Below are positions 25,284 through 36,685 of a DNA stretch of 64,000 bases, piece by piece. The translations under genes and the position numbers were made by a program. Under the pieces are notes generated by a model. That model made no database searches, was not told the DNA's origin, and saw only the letters and a program-made list of their open reading frames with translations. Position 1 is the stretch's first letter, and each line of letters opens with the position of its first letter. This stretch comes from Spisula solida (taxonomy: Eukaryota > Mollusca > Bivalvia > Venerida > Mactridae), in NCBI GenBank assembly GCA_947247005.1, contig OX365950.1, positions 13,590,720-13,654,719 on the forward strand. Reading direction: 5' to 3'.

Positions 25284-25690
25284 TTATAATTGTGGATGAT
25301 ATGTAACTGTGTGCAGCAGACCTCCAGACACTGGTTCCTGTTTTGTTCTGAACAGCAGAACAAATTTACATGTTTAACAACTGTTGGAAGCGAAATAATT
25401 GGAGTTATAATACATGTCCCAATTTCAGATGAACCACGCTGTCAATGGAGAAATTTCTTTGTTGAAATGTAAACTGCTTGTTTGCTAGGTGTAATGACCG
25501 GAATGTCGGTATATTGTAGGGATTTCCTTGACATTCTAACTTTATCGTCCTGATGGTTCTTTGGAGAAACTTTTGCATCTGGTGTTCTCGTTCTAATACA
25601 TGGATCATAATGTTCATACCCATGTATGGCAAGGAAAACCAGCATGCCATATTTCCTTGTGCCTTCTGACCTATTTATATCTGGGCAAAT
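25284..25690 (-). pseudogene. Decayed reading frame, possible OTU-protease-like C-terminal relic
   Basis: On the minus strand a frame runs from 25690 to a TAA at 25284-25286. It is interrupted only by one TGA at 25442-25444, giving about 135 codons. Near its start it reads GMLVFLAIHGYEHYDPC. The GYEHYD core resembles the histidine motif that ends the OTU cysteine-protease fold, which is often carried by invertebrate transposons. A lysine- and serine-rich stretch follows (KVSPKNHQDDKV). After the TGA come a hydrophobic part and a Cys-rich end (CLEVCC). The OTU link is inference from one short motif. The catalytic Asp/Cys part that would lie upstream is not visible. Alternatives are a different transposon-encoded protein or chance. 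It lies in an insert found only in unit 4, which fits a mobile-element origin. Confidence 0.35.
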
Positions 25691-25833
25691 TTACATTGAA
25701 GTAATTTTCTGCTGCCAGCGGAAGAAGATCTGCCGTATCTACTACGTATGGTGTTATGTATAGTGATATGATTCTCCTAAAATCAGTTCAGTATCATGCA
25801 TACTAACATTTATTTCCAAAGTTACCTTTTGTA

Positions 25834-26607
25834 TTGAGCCAAAAGGGCTCATCAACAATCTAAAATTATTCTGTAGACTTTCCTACGTGGATAACTTCAT
25901 GCATTATACAATATGCAAATAACTTAGTTACATAACTAACTAAAAACTACTTACTTATGCCAGGAAATGATACAATTTGTATATTAAATGAATATAATAG
26001 TATAAGAGCCAAAAGGGCTCAACAGCTAAATAAAATATTTGCGCAATTGTATTGAATTCATTTATGATAAGCGCGAATAAAATGTCTTTATTTTAATAAT
26101 CATCATTACATTTAAGCAGTATAAAGGATATATAAGTACTTACCTTAGTTTATTTCCAATTAAAAGTTCAAAATATCACACAATTATTTCACTAGATGAT
26201 GCGCTCTTTAGATACACAGTAAGTCCGTACAAGAAATATTAATCAGCAATTGTCTAGAATATATTGTGGTAAAATAAACACCTTGATAATGTAAACTAAC
26301 GCCTTCATACCACAATACATGCTTAATAAGTTAACAGATTAATATTTTCTCATTAGCAAGAAAAAACTGAAAAGGGCTTATCAGCATAGTGTATTGCAGA
26401 TGAGACCTTTTTGTAGAAAAGTTTTGTTTATGAGTCCTTTTGGCAGTATACATATTCGGGATTACAAAACGGTACAATATATCAAAGTAACATAATTTGA
26501 CAAAATATTGGAACTGGTGGTCAATAAGTTTCTAACATAAAGTTCATATAAAAACATTTAAAATTTGTAAAAATATAACATTTGACCAAAAATGTTGTTG
26601 AGCCCTT
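25834..26607. repeat. Scattered GCC(A)AAAGGGCTC motif, mostly palindromic, 5 copies
   Basis: GAGCCAAAAGGGCTC occurs at about 25836 and 26006. A related AAAAGGGCTTATCAGC occurs at about 26367. Two copies on the opposite strand occur at about 26431 (GAGTCCTTTTGGC) and 26592 (TGAGCCCTTATGGC). The surrounding DNA is AT-rich and lacks genes. Confidence 0.6.
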
Positions 26608-27655
26608 ATGGCATTTAACCGACGATATGTAATATCACTAAGTAAAATATGACAAATAAGAAAATGAACAGTGTCAACAATAATTATCTAAATCAATCGA
26701 TGAAATAAAATATATGCATGTTTATATCAATCTTCAATGGGTGTGCTCCATACATGTGCGTGTCAATATCGTGATGAAAACATAATTTTGGTGGTACAAC
26801 AATTAGTGAGAATGTGGAATCATGTAACGAGGACACTAGTACAAATTAGGTCCATTGACTTCTAACGTAGTACGGCATCGTAAAATGCTGATTCCCTCAA
26901 AGGAAAATGCAGCGAGTCTGCAGTAGGTCTACTTGCCCTTGAGGCATTTCTTCTAATGTCTGCCGTAGTTTATAACACCCTTAAGGCATGTCGTCTTATA
27001 TTCAGTCACATTTTCTACTTTTAGAGTTACATTGCACGTCTGTTCTTTTGTCTGGTTCTCTTCATCTTAAATCGAAATCCATCAGCCACAGAGAGTGTTG
27101 ATTTTATGTTGCCTAAATAAAACTTAATTGGTTTTTAACGTCGAATTAGCTTGTTACTAATACATGTACTGAGAGTAGCAAGTTCTAAGACGTATTCAAT
27201 CCGTAATTTACAATAAGTATTAATCTTGAAATGCGTCGCTGCAATCAAGTAAAGTAAAAGTCGTGTTTTGTTTGTTGAAAAAAAAGACATTACGCTCGTA
27301 AGTGTTTAAAAGTGCGTGCGTTCTATATCGTTAAGTATTTAGGTTGGGCGTAAATAACTCTAGTCGAATGATTTCCCAAAACAGTTCTAGTTTCGATAAG
27401 GAAACTTGAAGTTGGTTTACATGAATGTTGAATGTTTATTATCATGTTCAGTTGTGCACCTGCAGTTGCGTTCAGAAAGGTTTATGAGCCGTTTGTTTGG
27501 AAACACTCTCATTTCTACGCTTTATGTCTAAGTTGTATTTTGTAACTTCCGTATGCGACACTGTTCGTGTCTTCAAATATGTCATTGCCAAAGAGGCAAC
27601 GATTATCTTAGTATGTTATAGAACGATTGAGCATTGGCTTCGCAGAATGGATTGA

Positions 27656-28192
27656 AATTATATAGTGCAGGAAATCGCATTACATTATTATCATTTTTTT
27701 ATTCATATTTGTATAAGTTTTGATTTCTTATTAATTAATGGTTAAACTTTAATGCGAAACATATTAACATTTTTAAATGTTTATCTAGATCTAATAAATA
27801 CAAATGTAGTACTACTTTATTATTTTTAGGTCTTATTTTAAAGTTAAAAATTGCACCATTTTTATTCAAACATAGAAAAAATCTTCGCAGGGAGAGGGTG
27901 TTAAAAAAATGCATGTTTGTATAAATTTGGATTTCTTAATATTTAAATTAATGAAAGAACGGTAAAACATGAATGCTCAGATTATTTAATTTATTCATTT
28001 TTTAATGTTCATTTAATATAATTAGTAGCAATAGTTTAATAATTTTAGGTCTGATTTTTTTTAAAGTTAAAAGTTTTACACCATTTTATTCAAATATTGA
28101 AAAATTCTTCGCCGGGAGGGGACACACCTCGTTCACACCCCATCTGAGCCCCCACCCCAGTTGGACCCTTTCTGGATACGCCCCTGTGAATA
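27656..28192. mobile_element. MITE-like insert 'B' with internal duplication
   Basis: Units 2 and 3 read GATTGAATACAATATGAAATG without interruption (14103 and 20360). Unit 4 has about 537 bp between GATTGAA and GAATACAATATG. The right end is CTGGATACGCCCCTG, whose complement CAGGGGCGTATCCAG I recall as a common terminus of invertebrate DNA transposons (hAT-like or similar; from memory). Inside, about 200 bp is repeated in tandem. AGGTCTTATTTTAAAGTTAA and the following CTTCGCAGGGAGAGGG at about 27830-27900 recur as AGGTCTGATTTTTTTTAAAG and CTTCGCCGGGAGGGG at about 28048-28120. No coding capacity. Confidence 0.7.
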
Positions 28193-29593
28193 CAATATGA
28201 AATGGGGCGAGCTTTAACTAGTTTTGGAATGTGATGCGTGGCTTAACCCTGTTGTCATTTAATTTATTGTTTGTAAGAAACAACATTATTTAACAACAAC
28301 GATAAAACTTACGTAAAAATGTTTTTATCACTGTAAATAAACAACATGGATTAATCTAGTTTATTTTTTCTTATTCTTCGCGTGCGTATGAGAGACGAGA
28401 AGTCAGTCATGTTAAACATTGTGCATACCATACATATTACCCTACTACTCGTATGTATTGTAATAATTAATCCAATATTTTCTTTCTGTATGTACCAGTA
28501 TGTGTTTATATTCAACCTTTGCTTTATCTGTGACAAAGACCTATTTCTGAAATAAGTACATGCAATGATTTTAACAATAGTCTTAATTGATCACGATCAA
28601 TATGTACTTGTATGTAGAGACACGAATGCAGCATTAGATAGTCAATACAATTTATTCTTCTATCTTGAAATGGAAACCTGTTGCTCTTTCTTTAGCTCCA
28701 GTTACAGTGCTAACCTGACACCAGTATCCACATTAAAAACGAAGTCGATGAAACGTAGTGTCTCTTTTTTCAATTTTCTTTTTAATTTGTATATAATATA
28801 TGCATTACTAGTGATTATTATTATGCATAATCTGCAGCAGTACCTTTGTCTTAGACTGTTAATAATATTGGGAGGGGGGAGCTCAAATTTATTATTACAT
28901 TTATCGAAACAATATTTGAGACCTTTATTGTTTTTAAATAACTGTAATTCTTGATACATATACTTAGGTACATTTTAAGCCAGCGGTCTCTACAGTATTT
29001 TTCTAATACGGTATGCACTAGTAATGAATCGAAAATCAAATCACAATTTGAAGTTGTTTTGTGTGTATAAATACCGCTACATGTCATTTAATACTAACAC
29101 CACCGTCTAGATCTAAGCAGAACCCAAAAAAACATAATGAAGTACTGTTGCGTCGGTGTTGTATATTATTGTCCCCTGTAATCAGAAAAAAAACACTATC
29201 TTATCTGCTCGCCCTTCCGAAGTCGAACGATAGTAGTGTATGAAGAGCGTTCAATACTACACGGAAACACCATTATATGTTATATAAGACTGATGATTTA
29301 CTGATATTCTCCTGTCATTTGTCAGAGGAAAATATACAGTGGGTTTAGACGGTGTACTCGGGAACATGATGTTTTATACAGTTGGGTTGTTCGGATATGA
29401 ACTCATGTTAGGTTGATGCTTGATTTTTATAGAAGATAATTGGTTCGTGTGCATTGTCAGACTTAACTCTTTTGAAACAAAAACTAGAGTTCAATTTATT
29501 GAAATACATGTCACATACGTTACACAGGGTCTCCTAACAAAGCTTCTAACGTTACAATATAAAACGTTAATGAGTATAAAATATTACCACAGG

Positions 29594-29984
29594 GAACAGC
29601 AAAGCTGATAATGTTAAGAAGTGATGCCAATGGTTTATTCGATTTATAATGTGTTGTCGGAGGGAAATATTTCTGACTGATTTAATCAGATAATTCAATA
29701 TTACTAGAGACGAGTATCAGCGAGTCGTTAGTTTCGTCATGATAATTAATTTGAAATTACAAAACTTAGAATAATTATTTTCGAATTAAATAATCAAAAG
29801 TCGTTAAATCGAGATATTATAATTCGTCATTTTCTAAGGGACCCCTTTCCCGTATAGCTAGCAAACTGTGTATTATTGGTTTGTTTTTGGTCATGATGAT
29901 ACATTCGCAATTCATTTATATAACCTCTGTCTTTTTCATGCGATGTTTAAACGATAATAGAAAGTCGGACAGGAAAGACAGCAC
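29594..29984. other. Unique sequence right of Array I
   Basis: Similarity to the array stops at about 29593. This stretch is AT-rich and I see no gene or repeat in it. Confidence 0.5.
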
Positions 29985-30110
29985 TTAACCTTACCATACG
30001 AGCACAGAACAAACTATAAACACATCACGTACCTCAATTACACACTCAGGCACAATGCCCAACACAAAACTGAATGAGAAAATGTTCTTGTTTTCCCTTT
30101 CGTATTCATT
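29985..30110 (-). repeat. Family X copy, minus orientation
   Basis: GACAGGAAAGACAGCACTTA followed by ACCATACGAGCACAGAAC is the complement of the family X core. It is followed by CACAATGCCCAACACA, the complement of the TGTGTTGGGCATTGTG-type stretch. Confidence 0.7.
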
Positions 30111-30299
30111 CCGTTGATTCTATTGAGTGATGCATGCTCTGTCCGATTGGACCTTTACACTGTCCTACTTATTAAGGTTATTTCTAGGGCACATGTACAT
30201 GTATGTGAGGTTTGGTGTACGGTTACACGTTTCACCCCAGTGACTTTTGTTCAATGTGATACCAAGGTAGAAACTCTTTAATTAACCTTCTGTTATGTA

Positions 30300-30524
30300 C
30301 AGGGTGTTAAAAAAGTTTGTTCTCAAAATTTAGATTAAATTTTATCTGAACGTTGTGCGAAGTGTACAATTTTGATTTCTTTCACTCGTAGCTTCAATTA
30401 ATGCTAAAAGATTAGAACCATGGTAGAACACTACAGAATTGAACCTGAAAATGTTATATTCTTTTGACGTCAGAAAAAAACTATTGAAACTTAAACATTG
30501 AGAACGAACTTGTTTAAAACCCTG
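30300..30524. mobile_element. Tc1/mariner-type MITE, 225 bp
   Basis: The left end CAGGGTGTTAAAAAAGTTTG (continuing TTCTCAA) is matched by the complement of TTGAGAACGAACTTGTTTAA (continuing AACCCTG) ending at 30524. TA flanks both sides (30298-30299 and 30525-30526). It is too short to encode a transposase. The ends suggest it is a deletion derivative of a mariner-like element different from that at 6704. Confidence 0.88.
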
Positions 30525-30589
30525 TATGTATTGTCCCCTTTGTAGTTAAAAAGGAAAATACGCATTGTCAACAAATTGGCCAGTGTGCC

Positions 30590-31015
30590 TATGACATTCA
30601 GCTTTTTAATTGCTGAAACTATGTTATTCGGCATTGTGACAGCTGGAACTTGAGTGGACCATTTTCTCATTCGGTTGTGTGTTGCGCATTGTGTTTTGTT
30701 TGTTTTGTTATGTTTTCTGTGCTCGGCTGGTTAAGTTGGGTGCTGCCTTCAATGTCCGAGTTAATATTATCTTCATTTCGTAGTATGTGCTCTTCTGCAA
30801 TTATGGTGTCCAATATATAGAGGCTGATTCGTTTCTTCTAATAGTGATGTATGTATACTGGATTTGTTGCGTGTTGTTGGAGAGTTGTTATTGTGGTGTG
30901 TGGTTGCCCTTTTAGTCGTACTGGTCTGCTAGCTCCAGTTCCGGTTTTGTTTGACCAACAGACGCGGTCGGCTGTCGAAGTGCGGTGTCCTGTCGTGATG
31001 GAAAAGTTATATTGA
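30590..31015 (+). repeat. Family X copy, longest plus-strand example
   Basis: The order is a TTCAGCTTTTTAATTGCTGA block, TGTGTTGCGCATTGTG, the core TCTGTGCTCGGCTGGTTAAG (30715-30740), then GGTGCTGCCTTC. A longer 3' part (30840-31000) follows with TTGTGGTGTGTGG and a GACGCGGTCGGCTG block that is also present in part at 4265-4360. No terminal repeats or ORF; the class is unknown. Confidence 0.65.
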
Positions 31016-31029
31016 ACTATATTGAACAT

Positions 31030-34000
31030 TTGTTTTAATGTTGAAGTGGCAGATTTGATGAGGTGGAGACTAAATGAATAATAACTGCACTATGTATATT
31101 TCTTAGTAACATATATTTAAAAAAACATGCTCGTTTTATGAACAATATATAAGTTTGCAATAACAATATCTTCAAAACAAAACCCATTCCCCATATCATT
31201 ATTATGATCTGGAAACGACGTAAGTTGATTACACAGCACGCGAAATACAAATAAAGATCTTGTTACTTGGAGAAGTTTAAACAAGTCAGAACAACGATAG
31301 AAATCATTAGAAAAAATCCAGATTAATAAATTGAAACCTCGCATAAGACTCCTCATCAGTTATACTTTGATCAATTGTATGGAAATGAATACAGCATATT
31401 TTGTAAATTGTTAATCAAACTTTTTCCGACAACATGTCTGATACGTATGAATCATACATTCAAGCAAAATTATTTTCACCCGGGATCTACTGGGCGCCAG
31501 ATTTTGGATTTAATACATCAAATTCTGGCGACTACCCATACTGTACTGATACTATAGATAATTAACTTTTGTAATCATACACTTTGTTGTATCGATGTTT
31601 GCCATCCTAGAATAATCAAATATTATCTTTTCCAATTAGTGTTTTGATTTATTTGATTTATTGCTTGATTGATGATTTGAAAAAAATTCATATCATTCTA
31701 TTCAAATATGGTATCTTTTGTCCATTTTAATAACATGTACTGCGACTACACGGGTGGTATGCGATATGATGGACAATCAACAATTTTTCCCCCTGTTGCT
31801 CATTTATATACTGAATAAAATCAGGAAAATTATACGCCCTAAATAGTTACAAGAAATGAAATTGTCATATGAGAGATACTCGCTTACATTAGAATTTCAG
31901 AATATATGGAAAAATCCTCGAGCCCGATTGTACAGTGATGGTCGTTTCCACCCTTACACATGAAAGCAGGGAATTGACATGTTGGTAACAAGCGGTCAGT
32001 TCAACTCATAATTTATAAACTATTATGTTATCCATGTTTATTTATTGATAAGGCTAGAGTTATCGCCGGCGAGCTATAATGGGGTGTAAATATGCGCGAC
32101 ACAAATGTACTTGAAAAGTACTCACTCAATCGTTCCCGGTAAACCTGACAAACTCCATCCACTAATCGTGATATTTAACGAATGTACTTATAAGTTATAT
32201 TGTAGAAGTTATTTTGGTTAATTTGCATTCGTTAATGCAGTGTTGTGTTGTTAGTACCGCTGTTAACATTTCCTTTTCAATTAATGCACTCTCCGCTTGT
32301 ACTCTCTCATCTTTTAGAAGCACAAAACAATCTTAGTTAAAAGTACTCCCGCAACATTTAGTACTCATCCCCAATCAACAAGTACATAATCACTATTTGG
32401 CTCTGCAAATGTTCAGTCTCTAGACCATCTCCATACAAGCAATCGTTATTGTTATTTTGTCTGAAAATATATTATACAGATTATGTCAACAATAAGACCA
32501 CACCAATTCAATTATCAATGCGTTGTATGCTATTGGGTTCTTTGGCTAGCATTGCAGCAAGACCAACAAACACGGCCAGTCCCATAAGTCCATCGGGTGG
32601 GGTTTACATTGATTATTGAATACTCAACATACCTAACACGATATCTACTGATCACCACAATTTGAATCACATTAATTAATTATTTATACTAAGGTGAACG
32701 TACGTTTAATGGCATGTGATATTTTGTGTACAATTTTTTGTATGTATATGTATGACTTGTAAATTACTCTCTCAATTACTTCTTATTTCAATTTAAACAT
32801 TTGAATTGCTACACGATGCGTGTACACGAGTTATATTAATTTCCCTTTGTTATTTGCTGCATGCCTATAGGCATTGGTGTTCATTTTATTTACATCAAAA
32901 TATCATGCAACGGCGCATTTAAATGGCTGTAACGTCAGACTTCGTGCTTTGTGGCAATGTTAAAAGAGAAAGGTTTCCACCAAGACTGATAAATACTGTA
33001 TGCGAAACTACTATTTAAAACAATGTCAATTCCACAGGGAAATGTCTTGGCTACCCAATACAAGGATGTTTCCATGAAGCCCACGAAGTCAGGCTCCTGT
33101 GTCTGAAAACAGTCGCACACTGTCTTAATGAGTAAACATTGATTAATACTTTGAGGTGGGACACATATTCATATACTAACGTTTGTAGTATACATTGCCC
33201 TAGTTCGGGGGAAAGAAAAGAATATATTAATTATTTACACGTAGTTTGTCTCGGAAGCGCGAAACACGTACGTCTAATGTAAACGTTTTTGTAGAGTAAT
33301 GCCTAATTGAAATAAAGGTGGAAAGAACTTGGTGAAATGCTGGTATTGATGAGCAAGAAAACAAGGACAATGTCGACAAATACGACACAGAATTGCTTAC
33401 CTAACTTTTACCCGATGCTTGTAGAGATAGGTGATGATAAATAGTAGATCAATTAATTATATTAATTTAATCAAGCGTTTAATTGCGTATTTAAAACACG
33501 TTTCATTTAATTGCGATGCTTTATTTGTTCAGTCTATTTGGTTCATGTTGATTTAATTGTCACCCACTATTACACAAAAGCTTTATTTACACCCGCCGTA
33601 TTTAAGGATTCAATTGTCGTGATGAAATAAAAGTACGCAATGTCTGAGTTTGACTCGTGATTGAAATCTGCTTATATTCAACATATTGTGTTATGAATGT
33701 TCTGAGGCGAGTGCGACATACAGCGCTGTGCCTTAAGTGAACGCACAAAGGTCTTTTCTGTGATACGTTTGCGCAAAACGTGTCTGTGAAAACATTCACA
33801 CAATTGTTTTTCAGATTGGTACGTCTAGAGATAGCTAAGTCTAGTTTAAACATATCTTATTACCCAAATAATATGTACAATTTCTGCCATACATTTAATA
33901 CATATCATATGATTGAGTTTAGGGTCGAACCTGCAAAGTTCGAATAAATGCGCTAGTGTTTAATATCTTTAAATGTCGACGATCGTGACCGTTTCTCTAA

Positions 34001-36240
34001 ATTTCGCTGGTTGACCCATTTTCGGTAGTTTATCTACGTTACGACGTGTACGGGTAGAACTAGCAATGCCAAACATGCGTATTATGTGTTTGTGTCAGGG
34101 CTACGTTCATAATGCATTCCGAATATGTGTATTTACATCAACGCGATAGCATATCACAGGCGCTTGTTTCATACGTATTGCGCAAAATAGGGTGTCACTC
34201 TTTATATAAGGAGATATATATTTTAAATAAGTGGTTTAAACGACACAACCCATGCATGTTTTGATTGTCAGAACGTTATTAAGTTGCCCCCCCGCCCCAT
34301 TTTAAAACGACGTCTGGACGTTCACTTGTAGCACGGCACTGTTCATGTGAATCTAGCATCGAGTATACAATGACACGACGTCGATATTATTTCACAAGCA
34401 ACTGTAATTGACGACATGATCTGTCTTACTTACTGAGGTGTTCAGAGTTATATTTTCATGATCACGCGTGTTGTGAAGTTTGGTCACGTTTTAGATAAAT
34501 ATTGAGATACATGTTATTCTTCACCGCAAACATCTTTGTTCATGTCTACTTCTGTTCGAAGATTTTGAATTAAATATGTATTTTCATATCGATACACTTG
34601 ACTCAAAATACAAATGTATATTCAAGTTAAATACATTCTTTTGCCCTATACCCTTTTCATTCTTTGCAAACCGTGCAAATATATTATCCTTGTGATGTAT
34701 TTTGTAAATGCATATAAGGCGTGTCTTGAGCTGTCTATTGAAACATTTCCTAAACGAGACTAGAATACGTACACACGTTATTGAACAAATCCTTTGGTGA
34801 GCTTTCCGTGACAAGTTAAAAAATGTTGACCTCAAAGACACTTAGTGGCGTATTCTTTTCATCACATAACCATATTAACTGTGACAAAGCAACGTCAGAA
34901 ATTCAACAATTTAAAGACGGCGACGTTACATTTTAGCGCTTAAAGTTGTCCACGCCATACATTTGTTATCACACAGGTTGGAGAACATCGTTCCGAGATC
35001 GAAGATAACGCCATTTATGTGATAAATCACAGCTACTTGATTTATATTGTCACCTAAATGCATAATGCAGTTATGAAAAAAAAAGTTCTAAAACTTGTAT
35101 ACATGCAACTCTCCCCCGACTACCCATTCATGATTACGTACAACAATATGTGGTATGAGAGACGAGACACCGACAGTTTTCCTTCAATTATGTCGAACAT
35201 TAAGTAAGATATTTGATGCTGGTAGCTTATGAACTCGGAATGAGCTGAATCACCCTAGTTAAATATTCAACCCATGTTCCTTTCCCGTCAAATATAAGGG
35301 AATACAACGTTCGAGTATGACCAATTATATACTCTGAACTTGACCTTTTTGTTTGAAATAAAAGTATCGACTAAAATAGTATAACACTTTGTGTACAAAG
35401 ATGAAACTTAACCAAACAATTTCTGGAACTGTATTTACTCACCCAGCGACGGTTCGACGGGGAACAATTATTGTTTAAATATTGTTTTATTTGATAACAA
35501 AATTGAAACGCTGAGATTGTTTGGTTTGCACTCGAGTAGAAGTCAATATCGGAAAGGCTGAATCGTCTAATTCCATTAACGAATTTAATTTTAATTATAC
35601 GCCGGTTTAACAATTATAACACACATGTGAGCAATTGAGACTTTATAATTTGTCGATGCGTGAACCTAGCGTCACAAAAATATCAACACTACGGTACGAT
35701 AACAGAAGAAATCGTAGAAATCCATGATAAAACGGGGATTTATTGACGATACCTTGTTTTGCATGAAACTTCTAAATTGCTAAGACAATATTTGCAAATT
35801 TACAAAAACTTTCATTCTAACAAAATCAAGAATCAAACTGTTCATTAATGTAATGTCAGACCGCATTCTGAGAAATATTATTTAAGCTACCATATGAGTA
35901 GTCGCTGTTCTTTTTATAACTGTACCCTAAGGGCGTACTAAACGTATGTAGAGCGCTTATAACCTAATACAGTATACATCGTTTGCATTTAAATATAATT
36001 AAAATGAAAGTTTTGACAACGCTGCATGCTCATTGCATAATCTTAGATACAATGACAAAATGACAATGATGGTATTTATTTTCAGCTTTACGGTGCATCG
36101 GCCCACGCAACACATATACAATACATATAACATAATACAATGTATTATAACTCACCATAATTTCATTCAACTGGTTTTTTTTGTTATTCCAATCAGTCAA
36201 TATATTCAGCGATAGACTGACTGACTTGCATGTTCCAAAT
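31030..36240. other. About 5.2 kb of unique AT-rich sequence
   Basis: Both strands were read. The open frames are all under 90 codons, lack recognisable domains and begin at arbitrary places. No splice-flanked exon, tRNA or terminal-repeat element was recognised. A run of homeodomain-type TAAT/ATTA motifs at about 33445-33520 is the only local pattern noted. Confidence 0.5.
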
Positions 36241-36246
36241 ACAGTA

Positions 36247-36295
36247 GCTGGTCCATATTAAAAAAATATTGACCGGCAAAATAATATGGACCAGC
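36247..36295. repeat. Small inverted repeat, 14-bp arms
   Basis: GCTGGTCCATATTA at 36247-36260 is complemented exactly by TAATATGGACCAGC at 36282-36295. The GGTCCATAT core recurs in the hairpin near 36.7 kb, so the two may be parts of one foldback element of about 530 bp. Confidence 0.75.
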
Positions 36296-36685
36296 AGGTA
36301 ACTATGGTAGTGGCATAGAACGCTTTATTTTTAGAACATAATTTACCATATGCCAAGTTACAAACATTGCTGTAACTTTTTTATTATTGAACCGAAACAT
36401 AGAATGTGTGTATTCATTTTCTTGGTTAGATCAAATGCCACGAGTTTATGTACATTTTGAATAATAATTCTAAAAAAAAACGTTTTTCAAAGGTCTGGGT
36501 TATTTTTTGAATTATGCAGCTTTGGAAGGCCAAACATAGGTGTTAGTGCACCACATAATGATCTGTAGTTAACGAATTAAACCAAAATGTAATTTATGTT
36601 TTCTAGTCAGAAAAATATAGTTTCGAAATTTAGTGTTCGGTAAAATACATATTTTATTTTACATCACTGGGGGCCCAATGACATT

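Larger units (their letters stand above)
24893..26629. mobile_element. Unit 4-specific 1.7-kb insert or replacement
   Basis: Unit 4 matches unit 2 up to CTTAATGAATGCG (about 24893) and again from AATATCACTAAGTAAAATATG (about 26628). The intervening 1.74 kb is not in the other units and replaces about 330 bp (12750-13083 of unit 2). From left to right it holds a 36-bp minisatellite, a decayed minus-strand reading frame (25284-25690), and AT-rich sequence with several copies of a GAGCCAAAAGGGCTC-like motif. I could not identify clear terminal inverted repeats or a target duplication. Confidence 0.65.
1310..29593 (+). repeat. Array I: four tandem copies of a multi-kilobase non-coding unit
   Basis: The same series of landmarks recurs four times in the same order and orientation. 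(a) A GA-rich tract after GTGTGTCAAGCTTCA occurs near 1785, 9760, 15860 and 22495. (b) GAAAGTGTTCTGCC occurs near 3606, 12196, 17691 and 24333. (c) The CAGAGAG block near the start of GTTGATTTT-type sequence occurs near 4973, 13545, 18815 and 27090. (d) GAGACGAGAAGTCAGTCATG occurs near 6571, 14308, 20530 and 28390. The first copy starts near 1310, matching sequence at about 21735. The last copy ends near 29593, where ATAAAATATTACCACAG matches the unit 2/3 junction. Copies are roughly 85-95% alike by eye. No frame stays open with a coding-like substitution pattern, so I regard the unit as non-coding. Confidence 0.9.
21716..29593 (+). repeat. Array I unit 4
   Basis: This is the longest copy, at about 7.9 kb. 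It contains an expanded (GA)n tract (22518-22590), a minisatellite (24895-25168), a 1.7-kb insert (24893-26629) that replaces about 330 bp of the standard unit, and a further insert at 27656-28192. The block 26710-27080 is almost identical to unit 2 at 13165-13530. Confidence 0.8.

Noticed and set aside
25836..26620. Possible CRISPR-like array of GAGCCAAAAGGGCTC motifs
   Set aside because: Spacing is irregular, copies are few and on both strands, and the DNA is clearly eukaryotic.
1310..29593. Array I as rDNA, histone or snRNA gene repeats
   Set aside because: I found no rRNA, histone or snRNA signature, no pol III boxes and no coding frame in the unit.
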